Positions 51,698 through 62,184 of a stretch of 64,000 bases of DNA are shown here, piece by piece; the stretch's first letter is position 1, and every line of letters starts with the position of its first letter. The stretch is from assembly GCF_003352045.1 (NCBI RefSeq), contig NZ_CP025815.1, positions 1,178,001-1,242,000 on the forward strand, written 5' to 3'. Made by a program: the position numbers and the translations under genes. The stretch comes from Sulfitobacter sp. JL08. GTDB lineage: Bacteria > Pseudomonadota > Alphaproteobacteria > Rhodobacterales > Rhodobacteraceae. The notes beneath the pieces are model-generated. The model made no database searches, was not told the DNA's origin, and saw nothing but the letters and a program-made list of their open reading frames with translations.

Positions 51698-54600
51698 CTA
51701 GATCGCCTCGGCTTCGCCCAGTTCCCTTTCAAGTCGCTCTTCTTCGGCCTTGCGCGGCTTGGACAGTCCGGCCAGCAAAAGATAGGCAACCGGTGTCAGA
51801 TAAAGGGTTGAAATCGTCGCCAGGCCCAGCCCACCGACGATGACCCATCCCAGCGCCTCGCGCGCTTCCGCACCCGCACCGGATGACAGGATCAACGGGA
51901 CACCGCCAAAAACTGTTGATGTCATGGTCATCATCACGGGGCGAAGACGGATCGTAGAGGCATCATAGATCGCGCTGCGCACATCCTGACCCTTGTCGCG
52001 CAACTGGTTGGCAAATTCGACAATCAGGATGCCGTTCTTGGCCATGATCCCGATCAGCATGACAAGCCCGATCTGACTGTAGACATTCAGGCTAAGGCCG
52101 GTAAACAGCAGTGCAAAAGCCGCACAGGCAAGCCCGATAGGCACCGTGGCCATGACCACAACGGCTGACACAAAGCTTTCGAACTGGGCCGCCAGAACCA
52201 GCAGGACGACAAGTATGGCAAAGCCGAATGTCAGCAAAAGCCCCGAATTCGTCTGGTCCAGCGTGGCGGCTTCGGCAAGTGGCACAATCCGGTTTTCCTC
52301 GGCCAGGAGATCGTCGGCGATTTGGCGCACCTCTTCCATCGCATCGCCCAGCGACATTCGCGGCGTTAGCCCGGCAGATATTTCCACCGACCGGTTTTGC
52401 CCTTCGCGGCTTAATTCTGGGGCCACCGGACGTTCTTCCAGTTTCACAAAGCTGGACATCGGAACCATAAGGCCGCTGCCAGTCTGTACGAATATGTTCT
52501 CCAGATCATTGGGGTCGTTGACCGGTGTGCTGGTGGAAAGCATCTGCACATCAAAGCTGGCGTCATCGATAAAAACCGACCCGATGCTGTTGCCATCCAG
52601 AACCGCGCGCAACGCCTCGCCCAGGCCGGTAATGTCGATTCCCAAATCCGACGCGAGGGCGCGATTGATCTCGATGAAAATCTGCGGCTGTGTGGTTTCG
52701 TACTCAAGCCGCACCTGACCCATGGCTTCGTTCTGCTGTAATCTGCTCACCAGTTGCTGTGCCACCTCGGCCAGTTGGGCATAGCTGTCACCGGTCACCG
52801 CAAAGCTTAGGCCACGCCCGGCGCCACGGATGCCCAGACTGTTGGGCTGAATCGCGAATGTCCGCACGCCGATGATTTCGCGGAGTTTTGCATTGATGTC
52901 GGCGACAATTTCGCTTTGGGCGCGGGCACGTTCTTCCCATTTTGCGAGTGTAAACACCATGAAGCCGCGGTTTTCCGCGCCAAAACCGGTGATTGAGAAC
53001 ACATTGGTAATTTCACCCGAAGCGCGCAACGGCTGCACGGCGTCTTCGATTTCCTGCATCTTTCTTGTTGTGTAGTCGAGGGATACCCCCTGTGGAGCAG
53101 TCACGCGCAACAGTGCCACAGCGCGGTCTTCTGCCGGGGTAAGTTCCTGTTTGATGCCATTTGAAACCAGAACGGCAGTGGTCGCAAACAGCGCGGCAAC
53201 AAGAACAATGACCAAAGGCGCTGCAAGCGCTGCGCGCAGGCTTGCCCCGTAAAGCGCAACCAGCCTGTCACCAAGCCAGACCAGTGGCCCGCGTTTTTTG
53301 GCGGCGTCCTGCGTTAACAGGCGGCTGGCCAGTACCGGGCAAAGCGACAGGGCCACAACCGAAGACAGCATGACGGCAATCGCCAGGGTAAAGCCGAATT
53401 CGCGGAACAGGCCACCGGCTTGCCCCGGAAGAAAAGATAACGGTATGAAAACCGCCGCAAGGGTCGCGGTAGTGGTGACAACCGCGAAGAACACCTGCTG
53501 TGTCCCCAATACGGCGGCGGCGCGCGGCCCCATCCCGTCTGCACGGCGACGCACGATGTTTTCGAGAACCACAATGGCATCATCCACCACCATTCCAGTG
53601 GCAAGAACCAAAGCCAGCAGGGTCAGGATGTTGATCGAGAAACCCACCAGATAGATCGCAGCGACAGTTCCGATCAGGGCCACAGGCAATGTCAGGGCAG
53701 GTATCAGCGTGGCGCGCGCATCCCGAAGAAACACAAAGATCACCGCAACCACAATCAGCACCGCAAGGCCAAGTGTTTTCAAAACCTCGTCGATGGACCC
53801 CTGGATAAACAGCGCATCATCGGATGTGACGAAGATGTTGACGTCCTCGGGCAGGGTTTCGTTCAGATCGGCAACAACCTTGCGCACCGCTGCCGAGATT
53901 TCGAGCGTGTTTGACGTTGCCTGTCTGATAACACCCATGCCCAGACCCAGATTGCCATTTGCCCGCAGCACCGTTTCATTTGGCGCAGGGCCAAGTGTGA
54001 CGCGGGCAACATCCCCAATCGTGACGTCTTCGGCCAGCTTCAGCGCTTCGAATGCTTCGGCGGTGGCGACGGTGGCCGTGGTCCGCACGTTGATCGATTG
54101 CTGCGTGCTGGACAGGTCGCCGGCGGGCGCGTCATAGGATACGTCCGACAATGCATTTCGCATGTCTGCAAGGGTCAGGCCCCTGCTTGCCATTTCCAGC
54201 TGGTCGATATCGACGCGGAATATGGGCTGACGATCACCATAGACCTGAAGGTCGGCAACCCCGTTGATCGAGATCAGGCGGTCCAGCACCCGTTCTTCGA
54301 CAATTTGCGTCAGTTCCTGCGGTGAGCGCCCGGACGAGGTGACGGCAATGCGCATGATCGGGTCCGCGTTGGCGTCTGCCTTTACGATCTGCGGGTTTTC
54401 CGCATTGTCGGGAAGATCGTTCACGATGCGCGAAACGGCATCGCGAATGTCGGTGGCGGCCACGTCTATTTCAACGTTTTCTTCAAACTCCACCGTAACA
54501 CGGCTGCGGGCATAGCGGGAGTTTGACGAGATTGTGCGCACGCCGGACACCCGCCCGACGGCCCCTTCAATGCGGCCGGTCAGTTCCTGATCCACCGTTT

Positions 54601-54802
54601 CAGGCGATGCGCCGGGGAAGGGCGTTGTTATGGTTACGACGGGTCGGCCAACATTGGGAAGTTCGCGTATCTCGGCACCAAAAAGCCCGGCGACGCCGGC
54701 CAGTACAATCAGCGCGTTCAACACGAAAGCAAGGATGGGACGCCGCACAAAAAGCGCGGTTCCCGAACCAAAGGCGGTGCTTTTTCCGGTAAAGGATGCC
54801 AT
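51698..54802 (-). CDS. RND efflux transporter permease (HAE1/AcrB type)
   Basis: 1034 aa, full length. IRRPILAFVLNALIVLAGVA membrane segment, pore-domain text GVRTISSNSRYARSRVTVEF, TM4 LALVLATGMVVDDAIVVLEN with the two proton-relay Asp, and TM10 IGLVMLIGIMAKNGILIVEF with the Lys. A proton-driven trimeric exporter in the inner membrane. The adaptor is encoded 12 bp upstream; no outer-membrane factor is adjacent. Confidence 0.95.
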   Translation of the reverse strand: MASFTGKSTAFGSGTALFVRRPILAFVLNALIVLAGVAGLFGAEIRELPNVGRPVVTITTPFPGASPETVDQELTGRIEGAVGRVSGVRTISSNSRYARSRVTVEFEENVEIDVAATDIRDAVSRIVNDLPDNAENPQIVKADANADPIMRIAVTSSGRSPQELTQIVEERVLDRLISINGVADLQVYGDRQPIFRVDIDQLEMASRGLTLADMRNALSDVSYDAPAGDLSSTQQSINVRTTATVATAEAFEALKLAEDVTIGDVARVTLGPAPNETVLRANGNLGLGMGVIRQATSNTLEISAAVRKVVADLNETLPEDVNIFVTSDDALFIQGSIDEVLKTLGLAVLIVVAVIFVFLRDARATLIPALTLPVALIGTVAAIYLVGFSINILTLLALVLATGMVVDDAIVVLENIVRRRADGMGPRAAAVLGTQQVFFAVVTTTATLAAVFIPLSFLPGQAGGLFREFGFTLAIAVMLSSVVALSLCPVLASRLLTQDAAKKRGPLVWLGDRLVALYGASLRAALAAPLVIVLVAALFATTAVLVSNGIKQELTPAEDRAVALLRVTAPQGVSLDYTTRKMQEIEDAVQPLRASGEITNVFSITGFGAENRGFMVFTLAKWEERARAQSEIVADINAKLREIIGVRTFAIQPNSLGIRGAGRGLSFAVTGDSYAQLAEVAQQLVSRLQQNEAMGQVRLEYETTQPQIFIEINRALASDLGIDITGLGEALRAVLDGNSIGSVFIDDASFDVQMLSTSTPVNDPNDLENIFVQTGSGLMVPMSSFVKLEERPVAPELSREGQNRSVEISAGLTPRMSLGDAMEEVRQIADDLLAEENRIVPLAEAATLDQTNSGLLLTFGFAILVVLLVLAAQFESFVSAVVVMATVPIGLACAAFALLFTGLSLNVYSQIGLVMLIGIMAKNGILIVEFANQLRDKGQDVRSAIYDASTIRLRPVMMTMTSTVFGGVPLILSSGAGAEAREALGWVIVGGLGLATISTLYLTPVAYLLLAGLSKPRKAEEERLERELGEAEAI

Positions 54803-54814
54803 GGCGCGCCCCCG

Positions 54815-55975
54815 TTAAAGCGTTTGGGACGGCAAGGCGACACCAAGCGCAGTGCTTTGGTCGCTAACAATAATCTCGCGTCCCGGTTGCAGGCTTTGCA
54901 CGCCTTCCGTCACCACCGGTTCACCGGGTGTCAGCAGGCCCTCGACCAGCACCTGATCGCTGTTACGCTGCCGGATCGTGACATTCACCGGCTGGGCCTT
55001 GCCGTCACGCACAACCCATACAAACGCGCCGTCGCTGGACCATTGCAGGGCAAGCGGATCAACGGACAACAATGTCTCTCCGGGAAAGCTCAGGCCGACC
55101 TTGAAGGCCATACCGACCCGCAACAGATCGTCCGCGTTTTCAACACGCGCCTGAACGCGCAGGGTCCGGCTGGCGCGATCTACGATTGTATCGATTGCGC
55201 TGATCTTGCCCTGCAAGACCACATCACGCAAACCCAAGGGCATGATTTTGACCGGCAACCCGATCTTGATGCCGCTGATCACACGTTCCGGGACTCTGAA
55301 GTCGATCAGGATTTCAGAGCGATCGGTGATCGATATCAGGGCTTCCTGCGCCGTGACCCGATCGCCGACTTCTATGTCGATCAGGCCGACCCAACCGGAA
55401 ATTGGCGCGACGATCCGGCGTTGTTCCAGATCGAACTGGGCCTGTCTGAGGGCCAGTTCCGCCGTCCGCAAGGCCAGTTCAACCTCGCGCGCCCGAACTT
55501 CGGTGACGGCGCCGGTTCGTTGCAATTGCTTTACGCGTTCTGCTTCTGAAATCGCGTTGTCCAAAGTGATCTGGGCGCGTTCCAGCGCGATTGCCTCGGC
55601 TTCGTTTTCCAGCCTGATCATCACTGCGCCTTCCTCGACGCGATTGCCTGCCTTCAGGGCAATGTCTGTTATCTTGCCCACAGTGTCGGATCGTACCGTC
55701 ACGCTGCGCAAGGCACGGCCATCCCCGATGGCCGTCACTTCATCCGCGCTGACCGTTGCCGTGACCGTCGATACCTTTACCCGAACGGGCTCCAAAGCAG
55801 GGCGCATTGCGTCAGCGGCCTGATCGCCGCGCGGCTGTTCATCTTCGATCCCAAAAAGCGAAAGCACCCCGACGCGATCCAGAAAGGGCCGGGCTTCCGG
55901 GACGTAGCTGATCCAGATGAACAGGGCGGCGCCCAGAACCAGAGCGCCCAACAAAAACTGACGTATCACCGACAT
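54815..55975 (-). CDS. RND periplasmic adaptor (membrane fusion protein)
   Basis: 386 aa. N-terminal membrane anchor QFLLGALVLGAALFIWISYV, lipoyl half-motifs (VRSDTVGKITDIALKAGNRV and VAPISGWVGLIDIEVGDRVT), a helical hairpin about 140-185 and a beta-barrel domain with VPERVISGIKIGLPVKIMPL. Binds the permease and links it to an outer-membrane channel encoded elsewhere. Confidence 0.94.
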   Translation of the reverse strand: MSVIRQFLLGALVLGAALFIWISYVPEARPFLDRVGVLSLFGIEDEQPRGDQAADAMRPALEPVRVKVSTVTATVSADEVTAIGDGRALRSVTVRSDTVGKITDIALKAGNRVEEGAVMIRLENEAEAIALERAQITLDNAISEAERVKQLQRTGAVTEVRAREVELALRTAELALRQAQFDLEQRRIVAPISGWVGLIDIEVGDRVTAQEALISITDRSEILIDFRVPERVISGIKIGLPVKIMPLGLRDVVLQGKISAIDTIVDRASRTLRVQARVENADDLLRVGMAFKVGLSFPGETLLSVDPLALQWSSDGAFVWVVRDGKAQPVNVTIRQRNSDQVLVEGLLTPGEPVVTEGVQSLQPGREIIVSDQSTALGVALPSQTL

Positions 55976-56345
55976 TCAGATCGCCTCAAGAACCCTGTCC
56001 ACAGTAATTTCATAAATAGCACACTCGGCGGGAAGTCACGCGTCAATTCGGCAATGTATGCGGTATCGGACTTATCGTTCGCTGTTCTGGAAAGCCAGCC
56101 AGTGGCGGGCAGGTCGGTAGATTGCCTCTTACTGTTTGCCAAAACACAGAGCTTTTCGGCTGCGTCAGACGCCTTGCAAACTGATCCGCCTGACACTGCG
56201 TTTTTGGTCATCAAGCCTGCCGGAACAGTCTGGCTTGGACTGGCCAGAACGGCGGCAAAATGCTCTGGTAGAAAAAATAACACTTCACATACATTATGAT
56301 AGGTTGCTAACATCTCGATCAGGGAATCCAACAGGAGAAAAACAA
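55976..56345. other. Divergent promoter interval, 370 bp
   Basis: Separates the efflux operon from the peptide-transport operon. No gene supported. CAGGAG lies 10 bp before the ATG at 56346; a TATGAT-like -10 is near 56295. Confidence 0.5.
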
Positions 56346-57845
56346 ATGAACACCAGAAAGATCATATCTGCCGCTATGGCGCTGATGCTTTCGGGAACGG
56401 CACTGTCTGCTCAGGATGCCATCCGAATAGCTTCCCCCAACAAGGTCACAGTGCTTGATCCGATTATCTCGGCAGCGGCCGGCAATATCGAAGCCTATGG
56501 CCAGCTTTATACCCGACTGCTGCGCAAGGGGGCCGATGGTACACTGCAACCCGGTCTTGCCGAAAACTGGGAAATTTCCGAAGACGGGCTGACCTATACG
56601 TTCGAGTTGCGCGATGCCAAGTTTTCGGACGGGACCGACATCACCGCGGAAGACGCGGCATTCAGCCTGAACAGTGTCAGCAAGGATGAAAACTCTGCCT
56701 ATCCAGCAGGGTTTGCGCCGGTCAAGGAATTCGTCGCGCTGGACGAAGACACGCTGCAACTGACGCTGGAACATCCCAGCGCGCCGATGCTGTCGAACCT
56801 TGAAATCTTCAATGCCGGCATCGTCAGCAAGGACGACGTGGAAGCGCGTGGCGAAGAGGCGTTCACCGCCAATCCTGTCGCATCGGGGCCCTATATGGTC
56901 AAGGAATGGAAGCCGAATGACCGTCTTTCGCTGGTCGCGAACCCGAACTACTGGCGCGAAGGCCTGCCCAAGATCAAGGCCGCTGAACTGATCGAAGTCA
57001 GCGACGACAATGCGCGCGCCACCATGATCATGGCGGGCGAGATCGACGTGAACCGCTATGTGCCGTGGGCGCAGGTTGACGAAGTTGACAGTACAGACGG
57101 CGTTTCTGTTCCGCTGGAACCGTCCACCGTGCTGTATCTGGTGCTGCCCAATCACAACAAGGCGCCGTTTGACAATCTGACGGTGCGCAAGGCCGCAGCA
57201 ATGGCACTGAACCGAGAGGCGATCACCAAGGCGGTTACACTGGGCAAGGCAAAAGTGGCCAACAGCACTTTGTCCAATGCGCTGAACTATTATGACCCGA
57301 ACGTGCAGCCCCCTGCCTACGATCCCGCTGCAGCGCGCCAGTTGCTGGAGGATGAGGGTCTTGTCGGCACCGAAATCACCATGATGATCACGCCCTCTGC
57401 CGAACAGATTGCGACCTTGCTCAAGGCGCAGTGGGACGCGGTCGGTTTCAAGACAACGGTGGAGCGTGTCGATGCGGGGCTGTGGTGGTCCAAACTGGCT
57501 GAAGGCGATTATCAGGTCACAACATCTTGGTATTACAACGAAACCGAAGATCCCGATCTGGCCGTGCGCTGGGCGCTGTGTGACACATGTGGTAGTAAGT
57601 CGTATTATACAAACTATCACAATGAAGAGCTGAACAAGCTGACCGATCTAGCACTGCGCGAACGCGACGAAGCCAAGCGGGCCGAGCTTTACAGCAAGAT
57701 CCAGCAAATCTCGGTCAGCGAATTGTCGCAAATTCCGCTGTATTACTCGCCCTTCACCAACGCCTATTCGAATCGCGTCAAGGGTCTGACCCTGACGCCG
57801 GCGCTGCAATGGACGCTGGAAGAGGCCGAACTGACAGACGGCTGA
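56346..57845 (+). CDS. ABC peptide importer, substrate-binding protein
   Basis: 499 aa SBP_bac_5 protein. Signal peptide MNTRKIISAAMALMLSGTAL, then LQPGLAENWEISEDGLTYTF, LRDAKFSDGTDITAEDAAFS and SGPYMVKEWKPNDRLSLVAN, all typical of DppA/OppA. No lipobox, so it is soluble in the periplasm. First gene of a six-gene operon followed by peptidase genes, which suggests peptide or acyl-amino-acid substrates. Confidence 0.93.
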   Translation: MNTRKIISAAMALMLSGTALSAQDAIRIASPNKVTVLDPIISAAAGNIEAYGQLYTRLLRKGADGTLQPGLAENWEISEDGLTYTFELRDAKFSDGTDITAEDAAFSLNSVSKDENSAYPAGFAPVKEFVALDEDTLQLTLEHPSAPMLSNLEIFNAGIVSKDDVEARGEEAFTANPVASGPYMVKEWKPNDRLSLVANPNYWREGLPKIKAAELIEVSDDNARATMIMAGEIDVNRYVPWAQVDEVDSTDGVSVPLEPSTVLYLVLPNHNKAPFDNLTVRKAAAMALNREAITKAVTLGKAKVANSTLSNALNYYDPNVQPPAYDPAAARQLLEDEGLVGTEITMMITPSAEQIATLLKAQWDAVGFKTTVERVDAGLWWSKLAEGDYQVTTSWYYNETEDPDLAVRWALCDTCGSKSYYTNYHNEELNKLTDLALRERDEAKRAELYSKIQQISVSELSQIPLYYSPFTNAYSNRVKGLTLTPALQWTLEEAELTDG

Positions 57846-57858
57846 TCCCGTCTGACAC

Positions 57859-57886
57859 CGGGCGGCCCTGTCGATCGGGCCGCCCG
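57859..57886 (+). terminator. GC-rich hairpin after the binding-protein gene
   Basis: Perfect 10-bp stem CGGGCGGCCC / GGGCCGCCCG with an 8-base loop, 14 bp past the stop. No T-run, so more likely a partial terminator or 3' mRNA stabiliser that raises binding-protein output over the permeases. Confidence 0.7.
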
Positions 57887-57915
57887 TACCACACCTTTCA
57901 CCCCGAGGATGTCCA

Positions 57916-58854
57916 GTGAATACCTTGCGTTTCATAGCCCTGAGACTTGTGCAGGCTATTCCGGTTCTGCTGGGCGTCAGCATCATTACGTTCACGCTTA
58001 TGGCGGCAACGCCGGGCGATCCGATCCGGCTGCTGGTGGGGGACCGGGCAACGCCCGAAACCATCGCGATCATCCGCGACAGATACGGCTTGGACGAACC
58101 GATCCTGATGCAGTATTTCACTTATCTCAAGAACCTGCTGACCGGTGATCTGGGCGCATCCCTGCGCTACCGCGTACCGGTGTCGCAGCTGATTGCGCAA
58201 CACTATCCGGTGACGTTGTTTCTGGTTCTTTACACCATCGTCCTGACACTGCCGCCGGTTGTCGTGCTGTCGGTCTGGTCGGCCAAGCGGCAGAACGGGC
58301 TTGCCGATCAGATCATTCGCGTGTTGGGGGTTCTGGGGCTTGCCATTCCGGTGTTCTGGCTGGCCTTGCTGTTCGCGCGGTTCTTTGGTGTTACGCTGGG
58401 CTGGTTTCCGGTCAGCGGATTTGGCGAAACGATCCCCGATCATTTCCTGCATCTGTTCCTGCCTGCGCTGTCGACGATGATCTGGGTTGTGCCGATTCTG
58501 GTGCGCACCTTGCGATCGGCGCTGCTGGATGAAATGAACCGCGACTACGTGGTAACGGGCATGTCCAAGGGGCTGGGCAATCGCCAGCTTTTCCGCACCC
58601 ATGTATTTCCCAATTCCCTGTTGCCCACGCTGAACCTGTTTGCGGTGATCGTGGCCTATCTTCTGGGTGGGTCGGTGATTGTCGAAACAGTCTATGCCGT
58701 GCCGGGCATGGGCAAACTGATGGTCGATAGCATTCTGGCGCGGGACTATTTTGTGGTGCAGGGGGCCACTTTGGTATTCGCGCTGACCACCATTCTGGTC
58801 ATGCTGGCGGTTGATCTGCTGTCGGCCCTGATTGATCCGCGGGTGACGCCATGA
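57916..58854 (+). CDS. ABC peptide importer permease (DppB type)
   Basis: 312 aa, GTG start after GAGGA. Six membrane segments; FIALRLVQAIPVLLGVSIIT and the EAA loop VVTGMSKGLGNRQLFRTHVF near residue 220 mark the DppB/OppB group. Ends in an ATGA overlap with the next permease. Confidence 0.93.
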   Translation: MNTLRFIALRLVQAIPVLLGVSIITFTLMAATPGDPIRLLVGDRATPETIAIIRDRYGLDEPILMQYFTYLKNLLTGDLGASLRYRVPVSQLIAQHYPVTLFLVLYTIVLTLPPVVVLSVWSAKRQNGLADQIIRVLGVLGLAIPVFWLALLFARFFGVTLGWFPVSGFGETIPDHFLHLFLPALSTMIWVVPILVRTLRSALLDEMNRDYVVTGMSKGLGNRQLFRTHVFPNSLLPTLNLFAVIVAYLLGGSVIVETVYAVPGMGKLMVDSILARDYFVVQGATLVFALTTILVMLAVDLLSALIDPRVTP

Positions 58855-59654
58855 GGCTGTCACCGATGTTTGTCACCGGCGTGATCCTTGTGCTGGTCTG
58901 GTGCCTGATCGCGCTGAGCGCGCCGCTTCTGGCCACCCATGATCCCTACGCCATCAATTTCGAGGCGATCCTGAAAGCGCCGGACGGGCAACACTGGTTC
59001 GGCACCGACAATGTGGGGCGCGACACCTACAGCAGGGTGGTCTATGGCGCGCGGCTGGCGCTGTATATCGGGCTGCTGGGGGTCATCGCGCCGATGCTGA
59101 TCGGCATGACCATCGGGCTGGTTGCGGGGTATTTTGGCGGCTGGGTCGATACAATCGCGATGCGGGTGGTCGACATCACGGTTCCGTTCCCGTTTTTCGT
59201 TCTGGTTCTGTCAATCGTGGCGGTGCTGGGCCCGGGGATCGAGAACTATTTCATCGCTCTGGCGCTGGTTGGTTGGGTTGGCTATGCTCGCCTTGCCCGG
59301 TCCGAAGCGCAGGTTTTGCGGCAGGCGGAATTCGTGCTGGCTGCGCGCACGATGGGGTTTTCGCACCCCTATATCCTGTTGCGCCACGTGCTGCCCAATT
59401 CCCTTTCACCGATTGTGGTTTATCTGATGACGGACGTAACGCTGGTAATTCTGTTCGGGGCAGCCCTTGGATTTCTGGGTATGGGCGTTTCGCCCCCTGC
59501 GGCCGAATGGGGTGTCATGATCGCCGAAGGACAGACCTATATTTCGACCGCATGGTGGATCAGCTTTTTCCCCGGCCTGGCGATGGTGCTGATCGGTGTC
59601 GGCTTTGCGCTGATCGGTGACGGGTTGGCCCGCATGTTAAGGATTGAACGATGA
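58851..59654 (+). CDS. ABC peptide importer permease (DppC type)
   Basis: 267 aa. HWFGTDNVGRDTYSRVVYGA is the DppC/OppC N-terminal motif; EAA loop LAARTMGFSHPYILLRHVLP. Heterodimer with the DppB-type protein. ATGA overlaps on both sides. Confidence 0.93.
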   Translation: MRLSPMFVTGVILVLVWCLIALSAPLLATHDPYAINFEAILKAPDGQHWFGTDNVGRDTYSRVVYGARLALYIGLLGVIAPMLIGMTIGLVAGYFGGWVDTIAMRVVDITVPFPFFVLVLSIVAVLGPGIENYFIALALVGWVGYARLARSEAQVLRQAEFVLAARTMGFSHPYILLRHVLPNSLSPIVVYLMTDVTLVILFGAALGFLGMGVSPPAAEWGVMIAEGQTYISTAWWISFFPGLAMVLIGVGFALIGDGLARMLRIER

Positions 59655-61255
59655 CCCGGTTGTTGCAGGTGCGTGACCTGTCTGTGCGTTTTGGCCAGAC
59701 CGTTGCGGTGGACAATGTTTCCTTTGATCTGGAACGCGGCGCGGCACTGGGCATTGTCGGCGAAAGCGGATCGGGCAAATCGGTCACGTGCCGCGCATTG
59801 CTGCGGCTGTTGCCCGCCACGGCAACCATCACGGGGCGCGCCGCATTCGAAGGGCGTGATTTACTGACCCTGCCCGAATCGGAACTGAACACCGTGCGCG
59901 GCAAACGTATCGCGATGATCTTTCAAAGTCCGGCGTCGCATCTGGATCCGTTGATGCGGATCGGCGATCAGGTGGCGGAAACCTTGCACAAGCATACCGA
60001 TCTGAAGGGGCAGGCCATTCGCCAGGAGGTGTTGCGCCTGCTGGATGTGGTGCGCATCCCCGAGCCCGAGCGCTGGGCGCGGGCCTATCCGCATCAGTTG
60101 TCGGGGGGCATGAAACAGCGGGCGATGATCGCCGGCGCGCTGGCCTGCCAGCCCGATCTGTTGCTGGCGGATGAACCGACAACCGCGCTCGATGCAACGG
60201 TTCAGAAAAGCGTGCTGGACCTGTTGGCGCAACTGCGGCGCGACAGGAACCTGTCGATGATCTTTGTCAGCCATGATCTGGGGGCTGTGGCGCAAGTGTG
60301 TGACGATGTGCTGGTCATGCGCCGCGCAAAGCTGATGGAAAGTGGTTCGGTGGCGCAGGTGATACGTGCGCCCCGAAACGACTATACCAAAAAGCTGATC
60401 GCCTCGCATCCCGACCGTCTGCAGTTGCAGGAGGCTGTGCAGGTGCCCGATGGCCCGCCCTTGATCGAGGCGCGCAATATCCGCATCCGCTTTGGCGGGC
60501 GGACGCTGGCAGATTTGATTTCGGGGCGCGAAGGCGGGTTCGTCGCCGTCAAGAACGCCGACTTCATGGTCAGGACCGGCGAAACGCTTGGCATTGTCGG
60601 TGAAAGCGGATCGGGCAAGACAACGCTGGTACGTTCGCTTGTCGGACTGGTCAAACCCTATCGCGGATCGGTTCTGTCCGAAGGCCAGCCGGCCCATCCC
60701 ACAGGGCCGGGGCGCGTTGCATATCTGCGCAAGGTTCAGTTGATCTATCAGCACCCCTATGAGGCGCTAAGCCCGCGCATGACCGTGCAGGCGGCCATCG
60801 CCGAACCGCTGCGCCGCCATCGCTTGTGCGCGCCCAAAGACGTGGCTGGCCGGGTTGCGGATCTGATGTTGCAGGTCGATCTGTCGCCCGATCTTGGCGG
60901 CCGCTTTCCGGCGCAACTGTCTGGCGGGCAATGTCAGCGCGTTGCAATCGCGCGGGCGCTGGCCTTTGATCCGCACGTACTGATCGCGGACGAGGTCACA
61001 TCGGCGCTGGATGTCACCTTGCAGGCGCAGGTCATGGATTTGCTGTTAAAGCTGCAAAAGGAACGGGGGCTGACGATGATCTTTATCAGCCATGATCTGG
61101 CGGTAATCCGGCGGTTGTGCAATTCGGTGATAGTGATGCGCCGTGGTGAAATCGTCGAGGCGGGTCCGACAGGGGCCGTTTTCGATGCGCCCGAACAGGC
61201 CTATACCCGCGAACTGATTGATGCGATCCCGCGGTTGCAGGGAGATGCGGCATGA
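59651..61255 (+). CDS. Fused double ABC ATPase (DppD-DppF)
   Basis: 534 aa with two nucleotide-binding domains in one chain. Domain 1: [44 protein letters not shown]. Domain 2: [45 protein letters not shown]. It drives the importer; fusion replaces separate DppD and DppF subunits. ATGA overlaps on both sides. Confidence 0.94.
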   Translation: MTRLLQVRDLSVRFGQTVAVDNVSFDLERGAALGIVGESGSGKSVTCRALLRLLPATATITGRAAFEGRDLLTLPESELNTVRGKRIAMIFQSPASHLDPLMRIGDQVAETLHKHTDLKGQAIRQEVLRLLDVVRIPEPERWARAYPHQLSGGMKQRAMIAGALACQPDLLLADEPTTALDATVQKSVLDLLAQLRRDRNLSMIFVSHDLGAVAQVCDDVLVMRRAKLMESGSVAQVIRAPRNDYTKKLIASHPDRLQLQEAVQVPDGPPLIEARNIRIRFGGRTLADLISGREGGFVAVKNADFMVRTGETLGIVGESGSGKTTLVRSLVGLVKPYRGSVLSEGQPAHPTGPGRVAYLRKVQLIYQHPYEALSPRMTVQAAIAEPLRRHRLCAPKDVAGRVADLMLQVDLSPDLGGRFPAQLSGGQCQRVAIARALAFDPHVLIADEVTSALDVTLQAQVMDLLLKLQKERGLTMIFISHDLAVIRRLCNSVIVMRRGEIVEAGPTGAVFDAPEQAYTRELIDAIPRLQGDAA

Positions 61256-62184
61256 CAGCCAGAATTACCAAACCCAAAGGGGCCGCCCGCGAACGTGTCA
61301 CCAACGCGCGCAACCTGTCCAAGGCGGAAAGCGAAGTCGCCCTGTGGGTCGAACGAAATTTTGACAACCTGCCCTTTGAAACCGCTGCCGATCTGGCAAA
61401 CGGGGCAGGGGTCAGCGAAATGACGGTGGGCCGGTTCGTGCGGCGCCTGGGTTATGCGAATTTCAAGGCGTTCAAAGCGGCCGTAAACAGCGAGTTTCGC
61501 AAATCGGGCGAAGACGCCAGCAGCCCGCGCGCCCGCCGGATCGCCATTCCCGAAGGCACCGGATCAGAACTGGATGCGCAGTTGCAACTGGAACTGGATG
61601 CCATCATCGAAGTCTACCAGATGGCTGTCACGGATCAGTGGCGTGCCGCGCTGGACGTTGTTGAGGCGGCGGAACATGTGAATGTCACCGGCTTTCAGGG
61701 GGTCAAGGGCATGGCCACGGATTTCGCCACGCGCCTGAAATACGTGCGCCCCGGCGTGCGCTTTGCCGACGGGCGCAGCGGCAACTGGTCTGAATTGTTT
61801 ATCGAAAACCCCACGACATCCTGTGTCATCATGATCGAGGTGGTGCCCTATGCCCACGAGGCGGTCAAAATTGCCGATATGTGCCTGCGCCGGGACATTC
61901 CGCTGATCATGATCACCGATCGCTATAGCACCTGGCCACGCCAGTACACGCCCCACGTCCTTACGGTGGCCACGTCGAACAAGGCGTTTCTGGACAGCAC
62001 ATCCGGCATTTCGGCCCTGCTGGGCTTGTTTCTGAATGGAATTACCGCACGGGTGGGATCTGCCGCACAACAGCGTCTGGGAGCGATGCGTGAACTGGCC
62101 GCCCACTTTGATCCGTTTTCATACGAGCCCGGAAGCCAGATGCGACCGGTGCCGAACCCTGACAGAAAAGACAGTGAGACATGA
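61252..62184 (+). CDS. RpiR/MurR-family regulator (HTH plus SIS)
   Basis: 310 aa. N-terminal HTH (FETAADLANGAGVSEMTVGR, FVRRLGYANFKAFKAAV) and a SIS domain (VNVTGFQGVKGMATDFATRL, FADGRSGNWSE). SIS domains usually bind phosphosugars, though in this transporter setting the ligand may differ. Encoded inside the operon it likely controls. ATGA overlap both ends. Confidence 0.9.
   Translation: MTARITKPKGAARERVTNARNLSKAESEVALWVERNFDNLPFETAADLANGAGVSEMTVGRFVRRLGYANFKAFKAAVNSEFRKSGEDASSPRARRIAIPEGTGSELDAQLQLELDAIIEVYQMAVTDQWRAALDVVEAAEHVNVTGFQGVKGMATDFATRLKYVRPGVRFADGRSGNWSELFIENPTTSCVIMIEVVPYAHEAVKIADMCLRRDIPLIMITDRYSTWPRQYTPHVLTVATSNKAFLDSTSGISALLGLFLNGITARVGSAAQQRLGAMRELAAHFDPFSYEPGSQMRPVPNPDRKDSET

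Noticed and set aside
51244-51843. Frame of 199 codons downstream of the efflux gene
   Set aside because: Its 3' part is antisense to the RND gene and its text is Arg/Pro-rich without motifs.
56319-57620. Minus-strand frame of 433 codons
   Set aside because: Mirror of the binding-protein gene; His/Arg/Gln-rich text typical of antisense frames in GC-rich DNA.
57898-60754. Minus-strand frames of about 300 codons each
   Set aside because: Antisense to the permease and ATPase genes, with low-complexity Gln/Arg/His text.
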